Assembly: GCF_900107405.1 (NCBI RefSeq)
Contig: NZ_FNPV01000002.1
Coordinates: 310,001 to 374,000, forward strand
DNA length: 64,000 nt
Source of the DNA: Tindallia californiensis
GTDB lineage: Bacteria; Bacillota; Clostridia; Peptostreptococcales; Tindalliaceae
Reading direction: 5' to 3'
The notes beneath the pieces are model-generated. The model was not told where the DNA came from, did no database searches, and saw only the letters and a list, made by a program, of their open reading frames with translations. Positions within the stretch are counted from its first letter, which is position 1; each line of letters begins with the position of its first letter. The position numbers and the translations under genes were made by a program. Shown here piece after piece: positions 36,227 to 45,106 of this stretch.

Positions 36227-36868
36227 CTATACTTTCTTTTTTGAAAGTTCACCTCCCAATTCTTGGAATCGCTTTATTATAGGAGCAAGGATGGCATCAT
36301 CACGTTGCAAATGGAGCATTCTCTCTATCATTCCTTTTGCAAACTCCATATCTTGCTCTTCAAGCGCTAGTAGTAAGGCGTTTTCTTCCGCAGGACTGTA
36401 CCATTCTTCTTTATATTGATTGTCTGTAATTTGTTGAAAAAAAACAGTGTATAAGTGATAGGCTTTTTTTGCATTTTCCAACTCTAAATAACAACTCGCT
36501 TGAACTAGTAGCAATTCTCTTGTTTTAGGAGAATCGATTCTGATACTTTCCAGATTTTCGATGCATTTCTGATAGTTTTTCTTCTTCAGAGCCATTTGTG
36601 CATCTTGATAACATACTTGATATCGATCCGTTTTTTTCCTCCAACCTCTTCTAAAAAACAATATTCCTGCGCCAAGAAAAAAAGCTGGTGGATATCGAAA
36701 ACTACTAAAAACTAAGGCTATCCCTAAAAAACCAAGTAATGTTTGTATCTTATACTCTTTGCTTTTCTCATCTATTTCCATATTAGCTGTTAGAAATCTA
36801 TTGATGATGGGATTTCCAATGACTTCTATCCCTTTGGCATGTTTTGTTTTTTTTCTGGCTTCTACCAT
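36227..36868 (-). CDS. membrane protein with TPR-like C-terminal domain, lysine-riboswitch operon
   Basis: 213 residues with a short basic N terminus, a hydrophobic hairpin (about 45-72: LLGFLGIALVFSS, PPAFFLGAGILFF) and a helical C-terminal half of TPR-like repeats (MALKKKNYQKCIENLESI, TRELLLVQASCYLELENAKKAYHLY). No family is recognised. It is the first gene after the lysine riboswitch terminator, with AGGAGG 7 bases before the ATG, and 66 bases ahead of the NhaC-type gene. Shared control suggests an accessory role to that transporter, but this is inference. Confidence 0.7.
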   Translation of the reverse strand: MVEARKKTKHAKGIEVIGNPIINRFLTANMEIDEKSKEYKIQTLLGFLGIALVFSSFRYPPAFFLGAGILFFRRGWRKKTDRYQVCYQDAQMALKKKNYQKCIENLESIRIDSPKTRELLLVQASCYLELENAKKAYHLYTVFFQQITDNQYKEEWYSPAEENALLLALEEQDMEFAKGMIERMLHLQRDDAILAPIIKRFQELGGELSKKKV

Positions 36869-36901
36869 AAATCCTCCTATTTAAAGCATCTTCTTTTTCA
36901 T

Positions 36902-36944
36902 AAAAAAGCTATTTATGCAATGACTTCCCATTACATAAATAGCT
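36902..36944 (-). terminator. lysine riboswitch terminator
   Basis: On the minus strand AGCTATTTATGTAATG (36944-36929), loop GGAAGT, CATTGCATAAATAGCT (36922-36907) and T6 form a 16-bp intrinsic terminator. Its 5' arm contains the nine bases that close helix P1 of the aptamer. Confidence 0.92.
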
Positions 36945-37108
36945 CATCGCACTTTGATTCGAACGACAACAGATCGAGACTATCCCGTCTGTCAGAAAAA
37001 CCATTATACACCACGGCCTCCTTCGGCAGCTACAACCTTTACCAGAATTATCGAAGGTGTATCTTCTTAACATTTTCCGGCTACCCTATAACTGCACCTC
37101 TATTTATG
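36934..37108 (-). ncRNA. lysine riboswitch (L-box)
   Basis: Read on the minus strand, the 400-base gene-free region 36869-37269 holds an L-box of about 175 nt. It has AATAGAGGTGCAGTTAT at the 5' side, GTAGCTGCCGAAGG in the core, and TGAGCTATTT at the 3' side. Helix P1 is CATAAATAG (37108-37100) with CTATTTATG (36942-36934); P2 is GCAG/CTGC continued by CCGGAA/TTCTGG; P4 is the CAGA..GGGA/TCTC..TCTG hairpin. The 3' strand of P1 is also the 5' arm of the terminator, so ligand binding should prevent termination. Confidence 0.88.
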
Positions 37109-37269
37109 ATATTAATTCAACAATCGCACTATTGTAACGAATCACTTTATAGATGATTACTTCATCAGCTCTTCTCATGTTTCACTTTTTCAAATCTTAA
37201 AAAAATTATACCTTTCCTCCTTCAATATGTCAACATTATTACTTTCGTCCGAAAATTCAATCTACTGCA

Positions 37270-38121
37270 TCAACTTGTTCCTTCTATTAAGATTTCAAAA
37301 AGTTCCCCCAAAGATTCTAGTTGATCTTTTAATTCATCCATCGTAGATGAAACTTCTTCTGCGAATGCACTTTGTTCTTCACTAATAGCACTCGTTTCCT
37401 GGGTTTCTCGGCTTACAGATTCAATCGTATCGGCCATATCTTTAATAATACTAGCAACATCAGAAGCAGCTTGTTGTGTACTATTAGATAGCTTTTGTAT
37501 CTCCTGGGCTACGACAGCAAACCCTTTTCCTTCCTGACCTGCACGAGCAGCTTCTATCGATGCATTCATTCCGAGCATTTTTGTTTTGTTGGATATTCCA
37601 CCAATAATTTTCATAATTTCATCTGTCTTTTGAACCGCTTCTGCTGCATTTTTTGATAACCAAGATAGTTTTTCGCCTATTTCAGCCAAATGCTCTGCAC
37701 TCGCACTTATTTCTTTCACACCTTTTCCAACTTCATGAAATGCTTTTTCAAACCTTCCCGAAATCTCCTGATAACTATCGTAATGCTCTAATGATAAACA
37801 AACACCTACAGCCCCTATCACTGTATTACCATCATCCCAAACCGGTAATGCCATTGCATGATAAGGTATCTCAGCTTTATCCCTCGATACGTTGCTAGAT
37901 ACTTTTTCTTTTTTCTTCATAGCTTGTTCTTCAGCGCTGTTTTCTTTTAAGGATGTTCCTACTTTAATTCCAAGCTTAAAGCTTTCAGCTTCTTCAAAAG
38001 CTAGATATTTTTGCCGATCACACGCAAAAACAGCTGCATCCTGCGGATATAACATTTTTAAAAAAGGTACTACCTCCTGAAATGCACTCAACGCACTTTG
38101 ACCAATGATTTTTTTCATCAT
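37270..38121 (-). CDS. soluble methyl-accepting chemotaxis-type protein
   Basis: 283 residues without membrane helices. An N-terminal sensor-like domain (about 1-115; [14 protein letters not shown]) is followed by a short MCP signalling hairpin whose tip reads [28 protein letters not shown], the CheA/CheW contact region. The arms are much shorter than in transmembrane receptors. Start ATG 38121 with AAAGGAGG 6 bases upstream. It probably senses an intracellular cue and joins the arrays formed by the cheAW genes near 50 kb. Confidence 0.88.
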   Translation of the reverse strand: MMKKIIGQSALSAFQEVVPFLKMLYPQDAAVFACDRQKYLAFEEAESFKLGIKVGTSLKENSAEEQAMKKKEKVSSNVSRDKAEIPYHAMALPVWDDGNTVIGAVGVCLSLEHYDSYQEISGRFEKAFHEVGKGVKEISASAEHLAEIGEKLSWLSKNAAEAVQKTDEIMKIIGGISNKTKMLGMNASIEAARAGQEGKGFAVVAQEIQKLSNSTQQAASDVASIIKDMADTIESVSRETQETSAISEEQSAFAEEVSSTMDELKDQLESLGELFEILIEGTS

Positions 38122-38259
38122 TGATGCCTCCTTTATTATGGTATTTTTACTAAAACAGCGTCCATTCGGTTCCTAAAATCTATCTCCTTTGTATTGTTTC
38201 AATTGTAGCATTTTTTCAACAATTTGAAAACATTTACGCTTATTCATTTTTATACTCCA

Positions 38260-38290
38260 AGTATGATAAAATAAATGATATTATCATACT
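38260..38290. promoter_or_regulatory. inverted repeat ahead of the thiamine-binding protein gene
   Basis: AGTATGATAA (38260-38269) and TTATCATACT (38281-38290) form a perfect 10-bp inverted repeat with an 11-base spacer ending 2 bases before the ribosome binding site. It overlaps possible -10 sequence, so it looks like a repressor operator. Confidence 0.5.
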
Positions 38291-38305
38291 GAAGGAGGTG
38301 AGGAA

Positions 38306-38605
38306 ATGGCCATCGTTGAAGCAACCATTACACCACTGGGTACTGCTTCTACCAGTATAAGTCAATATGTAGCCAATTGTCATAAAGTGCTAAATCATTA
38401 TCCGGAGATAAAATATCAGTTGACTCCTATGGGAACTATTTTCGAAGGAGAATTATCCACAATTCTCCAAGTGATCGAAAAAATGCATGAGGTTCCTTTT
38501 ACCAGTGGAGCACAACGTGTTTCTACCTCTATCAAAATTGATGATCGGCGAGATAAACAGGCTACCATGTCAGAAAAACTTCGTTCTGTGCAAGAAAAGT
38601 GGTAA
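38306..38605 (+). CDS. MTH1187/YkoF family thiamine-binding protein
   Basis: A 99-residue ferredoxin-like-fold protein of the MTH1187 (DUF77) family, members of which bind thiamine or related pyrimidines. Characteristic [12 protein letters not shown] start, then the [13 protein letters not shown] and TSIKIDDR stretches. AAGGAGGTG lies 7 bases before the ATG. It is preceded by a palindromic site and followed by the htpG promoter, so it is probably transcribed alone. The ligand has not been shown for most family members. Confidence 0.85.
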   Translation: MAIVEATITPLGTASTSISQYVANCHKVLNHYPEIKYQLTPMGTIFEGELSTILQVIEKMHEVPFTSGAQRVSTSIKIDDRRDKQATMSEKLRSVQEKW

Positions 38606-38611
38606 ATCATT

Positions 38612-38640
38612 TGACATCTTAATTTTATTTTGGTATATAA
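38612..38640 (+). promoter_or_regulatory. htpG promoter
   Basis: TTGACA (38612-38617), 17 bases, then TATATA (38635-38640, preceded by TGG) fits a strong sigma-A promoter. A TATAAT two bases further (38637-38642) would give a 19-base spacer. No CIRCE element was seen. Confidence 0.65.
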
Positions 38641-38678
38641 TGATTGAAAAAAAATTTCATCATAAGGAGGAAATATCA

Positions 38679-40556
38679 TTGCATAAAAAAGAATTTCAAG
38701 CCGAAACAAAAAGACTGTTAGAAATCGTCATTAATTCTATCTATACCAACAAAGATATTTTTTTGAGGGAGCTTATTTCTAACGCAAGTGATGCCATCGA
38801 CAAGGTATACTATAGGGCGTTAACCGATGATGCTATCACTTTTAATCAGGAAGACTTCTACATTACCATTTCTGCTGATAAGGAAAACCGGCAACTGATT
38901 ATTAAAGATACTGGCATTGGCATGACTCAAGAAGAACTAGAAAACAATATCGGTGTTATTGCCAAAAGCGGTTCCTTAGCATTTAAGCAAGAAAATGAGT
39001 TGAAAGATGGTTACGATATTATTGGCCAGTTTGGTGTCGGTTTTTATGCTGCATTTATGGTAGCCGAAGAAATCACAGTTATCAGTAAAGCCTTTGGAAA
39101 TGAGGAAGCTTACCGCTGGGTTTCCAAAGGAACGGATGGGTATAGCATTGAACCCTGCGAAAAAGAACATTATGGAACCGATGTAATCCTAAGCCTTAAG
39201 CCTAACGCCGATGAAGAAGACTATGATCAGTATTTAGAAGAACATACCCTTCGCTCCCTTGTAAAAAAATATTCTGATTTTATCCGATACCCAATTAAAA
39301 TGAATGTTACTCGCTCGCAAAAAAAAGAAGGTACCGAAGATGAATTTGAAGATGTTATCGAAGAGCAAATATTAAATAGCATGGTTCCGATTTGGAAGAA
39401 AAATAAAAATGAACTGACTCCTGAAGATTATGAACAGTTTTATTTTGAAAAAAGATTTGGATTTGACAAACCTTTACGGCATATGCACATCAATACAGAA
39501 GGGACTGTTTCTTATCGAGCCGTTCTGTTTATTCCAGAAAAGGCACCTTTTGATTTTTATACCCGCGAGTATGAAAAAGGGTTAGAATTATATTCCAGCG
39601 GTGTTCTTATTATGGAAAAATGTGCTGAATTACTGCCAGATTATTTCAGCTTTGTAAAGGGCGTGGTGGACTCAGAGGATCTTTCCCTGAATATTTCCCG
39701 CGAAATGTTACAACATGATCGTCAGCTGAAAGTAATTGCGAAAAACCTTAAAAGTAAAATCAAAAAAGAGTTGTTGGATCTGATGGAAAATGCCAGGGAA
39801 GATTATGAAAAGTTTTATGATTCTTTTGGTCGGCAGTTAAAATATGGAGTATATAGCGATTTTGGAACTCATAAAGATGATCTGCAAGATCTACTAATGT
39901 TCCATTCCTCTAAAGAGGGCAAACTGGTTTCTCTGAAAGATTATGTTTCCCGTATGCCAGAAGCTCAAAAGGAAATCTATTATGCGGCGGGTGATTCTGT
40001 TTCTCGCATCGAAAAAATGCCACAGACAGAGTTAATCAAAGATAAAGGTTACGAAATCCTTTATTTTACAGAAGATGTCGATGAGTTTGCTATAAAAATG
40101 CTGAACGAATATCAGGAAAAACCTTTCAAGTCTGTTGCTAGTGGTGACTTAGACCTAGATGATGAAAAAGATAAAGAATCTGAAGAAGCAGAAAAAGAAC
40201 ACGAAAGTCTATTCAGTAATATGAAGGAATTGCTTTCTGATCAAATTAAGAGTGTAAAAGCTTCTAAAAGACTTAAACAGCATCCGGTATGCCTAGTAAA
40301 CGAAGGGGATATTTCTATTGAAATGGAAAAAGTCTTAAGTTCAATGCCGAATGATCAGGAAGTAAAAGCTGATAAAATATTAGAGGTGAACATGAATCAC
40401 GAGGTCTTCCAGTCGCTTAAATCCGCTTATCAGGAAGATCAGGAAAAGTTCCAACTCTTTACCGAGCTATTATATCAACAAGCACGAATGATCGAAGGAC
40501 TTCCTGTAGATGATCCGGTCGAACTGTCCAATAAAATATGTAAAATCATGAAATAG
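38679..40556 (+). CDS. htpG: molecular chaperone HtpG (Hsp90)
   Basis: ATP-dependent homodimeric chaperone. The N-terminal ATPase domain shows [36 protein letters not shown] and [12 protein letters not shown]; the middle domain shows [12 protein letters not shown]; the C-terminal dimerisation domain ends near residue 625. Start TTG 38679 is chosen because AAGGAGG lies 7 bases upstream and the protein then begins [15 protein letters not shown] as in other HtpGs. The longer frame to 38487 overlaps the previous gene. Linker residues around 480-510 are highly acidic ([15 protein letters not shown]). Confidence 0.97.
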   Translation: MHKKEFQAETKRLLEIVINSIYTNKDIFLRELISNASDAIDKVYYRALTDDAITFNQEDFYITISADKENRQLIIKDTGIGMTQEELENNIGVIAKSGSLAFKQENELKDGYDIIGQFGVGFYAAFMVAEEITVISKAFGNEEAYRWVSKGTDGYSIEPCEKEHYGTDVILSLKPNADEEDYDQYLEEHTLRSLVKKYSDFIRYPIKMNVTRSQKKEGTEDEFEDVIEEQILNSMVPIWKKNKNELTPEDYEQFYFEKRFGFDKPLRHMHINTEGTVSYRAVLFIPEKAPFDFYTREYEKGLELYSSGVLIMEKCAELLPDYFSFVKGVVDSEDLSLNISREMLQHDRQLKVIAKNLKSKIKKELLDLMENAREDYEKFYDSFGRQLKYGVYSDFGTHKDDLQDLLMFHSSKEGKLVSLKDYVSRMPEAQKEIYYAAGDSVSRIEKMPQTELIKDKGYEILYFTEDVDEFAIKMLNEYQEKPFKSVASGDLDLDDEKDKESEEAEKEHESLFSNMKELLSDQIKSVKASKRLKQHPVCLVNEGDISIEMEKVLSSMPNDQEVKADKILEVNMNHEVFQSLKSAYQEDQEKFQLFTELLYQQARMIEGLPVDDPVELSNKICKIMK

Positions 40557-40566
40557 TACCATTGCT

Positions 40567-40599
40567 AAAAAGAGCGTCTGCATTTTGGACGCTCTTTTT
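40567..40599. terminator. bidirectional terminator between htpG and the convergent gene
   Basis: AAAAAGAGCGTC (40567-40578) and GACGCTCTTTTT (40588-40599) form a 12-bp stem with A and T tracts on both sides, serving htpG and the convergent minus-strand gene whose stop overlaps its edge. Confidence 0.92.
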
Positions 40600-43087
40600 A
40601 ATAGGAAATTTTCATCAGAAAAGCATTGGTACTACCAAACATGTCTTGCCCATCGGATCTTCCAGTTATAAGGATGGAGCCGTCCGACGAAAGAATCATG
40701 TCACTTCCTCTTACGTCTCCGTCTGCATCCAAAACATGAACTGAAACAATGTTTCCCTGACGATCTAAAATGGCTATTAACGCAAAGTCATGAGTGGTGC
40801 TGTGTTTATTGACATTAACAAGAAGAGCCAGATTACCATCACTCAGTTCTACGATTGCCGTACCAGTTCCATGATAATGAGAGATAGGGTAAGATTTGTT
40901 TCGCTCTTCTTTTCCTTCCACATCCGTTATCAGTAAAGAAACAGATCTAAAAAGTCCGGAATCCGCATGAGTAAATCCGATAAAGGCGATAGATCCATCA
41001 TCCAACAATGTCGCATCCAGGATTCGGTCATCCCCATCCCTGCCATATTCGCGCTGCCATAAAGTATTGCCATTATTATCCACCATCATAATTGCTGCCT
41101 TCCAAAACTCCTCTGCTTCCTTCACAACAGATCCACTTATAAGAAAATGTTCTTCTGATAAGCTCACTATCTTGCTAGCACTACTTTTCTTATTATCGAT
41201 TCCTATCGGATTTTCCCAGATAAGATTCCCCCGGGAATCCATTCGCTTCATTTTTGCTAATGCGCCTCTGTTCAGAAGTACAAAAAAGTCTCCTTCAGGG
41301 TGTTCCCACAAATCAACTCCCCCACTATTTTCTTCTGACGAATCATGACGATGCCACTGTTCTTCCCCTGCTCCACTTACTTTTTTTACAAATATATCCC
41401 GCCCCCGATAATCACCTTCGTTCCCCGTTAATAAAAAATGACCGGCTTGCGTTATGATCATTCCTTGATTAATGCTGTCTTTCCCTAGCGTTGGATAGCG
41501 TTCCTCCCATATTAAGTTGCCTTCTTCATCGGTTTGTATTAAATAAGAGGCTGGTCTTGTATAGTTTCCGGAATTGCTAACACCTGCGATCATATACCCT
41601 CCTTCAGGAATTTGCTTAAGGACAACGCCTCTTTCTACTCCCTCAGCCCCAAAGTGGCGAACCCATTCTTTTTCGCCTATTCCCAAGGGTATTCCATCAA
41701 ATTCTGGATAAGTTACTTGTTCCTCAATAGAAACGCTTTCTTCAGTGTATGGAATTTCAGAAACCATAGCTACTCTACTTACCCACAGGCTACCAATCAT
41801 TACTAACAGAAAAAGAGTGCAGGTCGCTACATAAGGAATCATCACCGGTTTTTTATCCCAGAATCCCACGCCTCCTGGCACATGTGTCAAACTTCGATCT
41901 GTTACAACCTCTTCCCGACAAGGAATATCCGCTCCTGACAAGGAGTGCACCAATTTTTCCACTCTAGAAAAAATCGGATTTCCCATTTGATCCATCAACC
42001 AGAAATCTATCCTTTCTCCATTTTTCATGTGTATTCGAAGCCCTTGACTTTGAACACCTGTCGAATTTATCCAGTGGGATGTCATTACTGATGCCATAGA
42101 ACCTTTTGATCCTAGCATGGCAAAGAACATCACCCATTTAAACCATCCAGGATACCGCTTATCTGCTGGCTGAATAAAGTTAATATCCTGATACGAAATC
42201 CTGTACCCTCCCCGATAATTGGTGATCATTAATTGATCTTCTTTTACTTTCATCGAAAAGCTGGCATTCCATGCCGCTATATACATTAAAGAGCTGCACA
42301 AAATCGCCATTCCCCAGAAAACAATCACCAGTGGCATCATCAATGCCAGAGATTGAACAGATCCTCCTGTTATGAAAAGAGGCAATGCGAAAAACATCGT
42401 AAATAAGGCAACACCAATGATATCTAACAGCCGATTTTTCCAAGATGAATAGTGCATACTGTCGGCGTATCGCTTAGGTTTTGGTATTTTTACATAAAGA
42501 AGCACCCCCACCAGCATAAAGACATAGGCCATAGAACGTATGGGATACAATAAATCGTCAGGAGGGGTGTTATAGGACCCGCCGATTCCGCCAATCATAA
42601 AATCGTCATTTGTAAAGGTCATGTAGGTTACCTGCATATAGCCTTTTGAACCATCTGCTTTTATATACTCAATAAACACTGGATCTTGTGGATTTGCGGC
42701 TTGAATCCAGGCTTTTCGCAAGGGTTCCTTTTCTGTTCCGAAAAAAAATCTCGGAGCTATCGTGCTGTGATTAGTCCCATTTTGCTCTGCTATTTTCCGT
42801 ATAAATATTTCCCATTCTGATCCTTCCACAAATACAAGGTTTTCACCAGCGATCACGGATGCATATTCTTCTAAGGGAAGAACGGCTAAATGTCGTTGCC
42901 GCTCTGTTACAAATTGTCCTGCTATTTCCCGCTCCTGCCTTCTTTCCATTTGAGCATTGTGAACACGCAAAAGCGGTGTGGTGGATACATACATATAGAA
43001 CCATGCAGCCAGTGCACAACATAGCAAAAGTAACAATCGTCGCCATAGCTCCCACTTACCTGTCGCAAGATCCTTTTTTGTATTCAT
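40598..43087 (-). CDS. large membrane protein with C-terminal propeller-like repeats
   Basis: 829 residues. One helix near 15-40, an extracytoplasmic stretch of about 130 residues, four or five more helices between about 185 and 275, a PH-like beta segment (ISYQDINFIQPADKRYPGWF), another helix near 415, and a C-terminal domain of about 330 residues. That domain has repeated units such as NLIWEERYP, GEEQWHRHD, NTLWQREYGRDGDD and GNIVSVHVLD, resembling tryptophan-containing beta-propellers. No named family is recognised. GAGGAGATAG lies 4 bases before ATG 43087. A sensor or envelope-interaction role is possible. Confidence 0.72.
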   Translation of the reverse strand: MNTKKDLATGKWELWRRLLLLLCCALAAWFYMYVSTTPLLRVHNAQMERRQEREIAGQFVTERQRHLAVLPLEEYASVIAGENLVFVEGSEWEIFIRKIAEQNGTNHSTIAPRFFFGTEKEPLRKAWIQAANPQDPVFIEYIKADGSKGYMQVTYMTFTNDDFMIGGIGGSYNTPPDDLLYPIRSMAYVFMLVGVLLYVKIPKPKRYADSMHYSSWKNRLLDIIGVALFTMFFALPLFITGGSVQSLALMMPLVIVFWGMAILCSSLMYIAAWNASFSMKVKEDQLMITNYRGGYRISYQDINFIQPADKRYPGWFKWVMFFAMLGSKGSMASVMTSHWINSTGVQSQGLRIHMKNGERIDFWLMDQMGNPIFSRVEKLVHSLSGADIPCREEVVTDRSLTHVPGGVGFWDKKPVMIPYVATCTLFLLVMIGSLWVSRVAMVSEIPYTEESVSIEEQVTYPEFDGIPLGIGEKEWVRHFGAEGVERGVVLKQIPEGGYMIAGVSNSGNYTRPASYLIQTDEEGNLIWEERYPTLGKDSINQGMIITQAGHFLLTGNEGDYRGRDIFVKKVSGAGEEQWHRHDSSEENSGGVDLWEHPEGDFFVLLNRGALAKMKRMDSRGNLIWENPIGIDNKKSSASKIVSLSEEHFLISGSVVKEAEEFWKAAIMMVDNNGNTLWQREYGRDGDDRILDATLLDDGSIAFIGFTHADSGLFRSVSLLITDVEGKEERNKSYPISHYHGTGTAIVELSDGNLALLVNVNKHSTTHDFALIAILDRQGNIVSVHVLDADGDVRGSDMILSSDGSILITGRSDGQDMFGSTNAFLMKISY

Positions 43088-43139
43088 GGTCTATCTCCTC
43101 TTCAACGGAACCTTCAATAACATCATCTTCCACTGATTT

Positions 43140-43604
43140 CTATTTCTGGTAACCAGCGTCTATCGGCAGGTTTTCTTTATCGGCTGCTTCTTTTACCATT
43201 TCATCGCAGCGTTCATTTTCCGGATGACCATTATGTCCCTTCACCCAGTGAAAGGTCACTTTATGCTTTTCTAGCAATTCCAATAATGTTTTCCAAAGAT
43301 CGCTATTTTCTGCCTTGTCTTTTTTATTTCTTTTCCAATTATTGGCCTGCCAGCGTTTTGCCCATCCTTTCATCACACTGTCTACTAAATACTTTGAATC
43401 GCTAAAAATATCAACTTCACAAGGTTCTTTCAGGGTTTCCAATGCTTTTATACAGGCCATCATTTCCATACGGTTATTAGTGGTATGCTGATATCCTCCA
43501 GCGATTTCCTTTCGGTGTTCTCCATAAACTAATATGGCTCCATAACCACCCTTTCCCGGGTTTCCCAAAGCGCCTCCATCTGTATATATTTCTACTTTTT
43601 TCAT
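43140..43604 (-). CDS. rnhA: ribonuclease HI
   Basis: Cleaves RNA in RNA-DNA hybrids during replication and R-loop removal. The DEDD catalytic residues are visible: YTDGGALGNPG, TNNRMEMMA, IFSDSKYLVD and the terminal NERCDEM; WVKGHNGHPEN carries the flexible-loop histidine. About 154 residues. ATG 43604 is preferred, with AAAGGAGC about 10 bases upstream. It directly follows the chemosensory operon and may be read from the same transcript. Confidence 0.95.
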   Translation of the reverse strand: MKKVEIYTDGGALGNPGKGGYGAILVYGEHRKEIAGGYQHTTNNRMEMMACIKALETLKEPCEVDIFSDSKYLVDSVMKGWAKRWQANNWKRNKKDKAENSDLWKTLLELLEKHKVTFHWVKGHNGHPENERCDEMVKEAADKENLPIDAGYQK

Positions 43605-43645
43605 TCTGCCAATGCTCCTTTTAGTATTCAAATCTTCTGAAACCC

Positions 43646-44047
43646 TTATTCTTTCTTGGATATTCCTAGTTTATCCATTACTTCTGTTAATTTTTCCCGA
43701 TTAATCGGCTTTGCGGCATAAGCCTCACACCCAAGTTCAAACGCTTCATTGACCGATTTTCGATCGTTTAATGCGGTTGTCATAATGATAATTGCTTTGT
43801 TTTCTTCAGGTATTTTTTTATCTTTCTCCATCTTACGGATAACTTTTAATGCCTTGTTTCCATCCAACCTTGGCATCATAATGTCGAGAAAAATCACTTC
43901 ATAAGGATCCTCTTCATCCCAAGCCATTAAAAACGCATCAATAGCCTCAATACCATCAACCGCAATATCACAACGTCCATAGGGCTCTAAAAATTGTTGC
44001 ATGACTTTACGACTACTTAAATCATCTTCAACAATAAGAATTCTCAT
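43646..44047 (-). CDS. single-domain response regulator, CheY-like
   Basis: About 133 residues forming one receiver domain: acidic pocket VEDD (residues 7-10), phospho-acceptor aspartate at about 55 in VIFLDIMMP, TT at the switch position and the lysine in AAKPIN. No output domain. Start ATG 44047 with AAAGGGTG upstream. It ends the chemosensory operon and is the natural candidate for its CheY, although it lacks the FliM-binding context to prove motor control. Confidence 0.92.
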   Translation of the reverse strand: MRILIVEDDLSSRKVMQQFLEPYGRCDIAVDGIEAIDAFLMAWDEEDPYEVIFLDIMMPRLDGNKALKVIRKMEKDKKIPEENKAIIIMTTALNDRKSVNEAFELGCEAYAAKPINREKLTEVMDKLGISKKE

Positions 44048-44078
44048 GATTTTCACCCTTTCTCATATTCCAGTCACA

Positions 44079-45104
44079 TTAAAGAGACCTAAAAATATGT
44101 CTGGCTATTTCTTCCAACGGTAACTGTTTTTCCACCGCTCCAATATTATACGCAACCATAGGCATTCCATACACCACAGAACTTTTTTGGTCTTGACCTA
44201 TGGTATAGGCTCCCGCTTTTTTCATATTCAGGAGTCCTTTTGCACCATCACTTCCCATGCCTGTTAAAATAACGCCCATCGCTTTTTTCCCAACCGTATC
44301 AGCCACAGATTCAAATAATACATCTACAGATGGACAATGTCCACTTACTTTTTCTCCAGAATAGCATTTCACCTTATACCCACTACCATTTTTAAGAACT
44401 TTCATCTGTAGACCTCCCGGAGCAATAAGAGCTCTACCAGGAAGAATAGAAACACCAGTCTTAGCTTCCATCACTTCTATCTCACACAAACTATCCAGCC
44501 TTTCGGCATACATCCGAGTAAAAGTTGGTGGCATATGCTGAACAATTACAACTCCCGGAGCGGTAGTCGGGAACTCTTTCAAAATTCTCATCAATGCATC
44601 TGTTCCACCTGTAGAAGCTCCCATGGCAATAAGCTCTATTTCTTTTTTGTTTGGTGATTTGATCACTTTTTCAACAGCAACAGGTGTTTTGCAAAGTGGT
44701 TTTGTTTTAGATACGGTAGCCACCTTGATCACATACACGATTTCTTCTAAAAATGCTTTTAGATCTTCCGGTGTTTTAATATCCGGCTTTTTCACAAAGT
44801 CTACGGCACCGGTTTCCAAAGCTTTTAATACAGAATGTTCAGATCCACTAATGACAACTACTGGCATGGGATGTTGCTGCATTAGCTTTTTTAGAAAGGT
44901 AATGCCATCCATTCGTGGCATATTTACATCCAAGGTTAATACATCCGGACTTGTTTTTTCAATCATTTCCACAGCTTCATAGGGATCTGCCGCTGTTCCT
45001 ACAACCATAATACCCGGATCCGCTGTTAATCCTTTTTTTATTACTTCCCGCGATATCATTGAATCATCAACGATAAGTACTCTGATTGGTTTTGTTTTTT
45101 GCAC
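44079..45104 (-). CDS. cheB: chemotaxis protein-glutamate methylesterase CheB
   Basis: Removes methyl groups from, and deamidates, chemoreceptors. Receiver domain (residues 6-125, aspartate about 59 in TLDVNMPRMDG), linker, then the methylesterase domain with the Ser-His-Asp set in GASTGGTDAL, VQHMPPTFTRMYAERL and LTGMGSDGAKG. GTG 45104 is chosen, with GGAGAGGA upstream and only two bases after the cheR stop; the longer frame to 45152 would overlap cheR. About 341 residues. Confidence 0.95.
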   Translation of the reverse strand: MQKTKPIRVLIVDDSMISREVIKKGLTADPGIMVVGTAADPYEAVEMIEKTSPDVLTLDVNMPRMDGITFLKKLMQQHPMPVVVISGSEHSVLKALETGAVDFVKKPDIKTPEDLKAFLEEIVYVIKVATVSKTKPLCKTPVAVEKVIKSPNKKEIELIAMGASTGGTDALMRILKEFPTTAPGVVIVQHMPPTFTRMYAERLDSLCEIEVMEAKTGVSILPGRALIAPGGLQMKVLKNGSGYKVKCYSGEKVSGHCPSVDVLFESVADTVGKKAMGVILTGMGSDGAKGLLNMKKAGAYTIGQDQKSSVVYGMPMVAYNIGAVEKQLPLEEIARHIFRSL

Positions 45105-45106
45105 TG

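Noticed and set aside
37131-37200. Promoter of the lysine-riboswitch operon at TACAAT (37136-37131, minus strand)
   Set aside because: The -10-like sequence is well placed, but the -35 region (TAATCA) is poor, so it was not listed as a feature.
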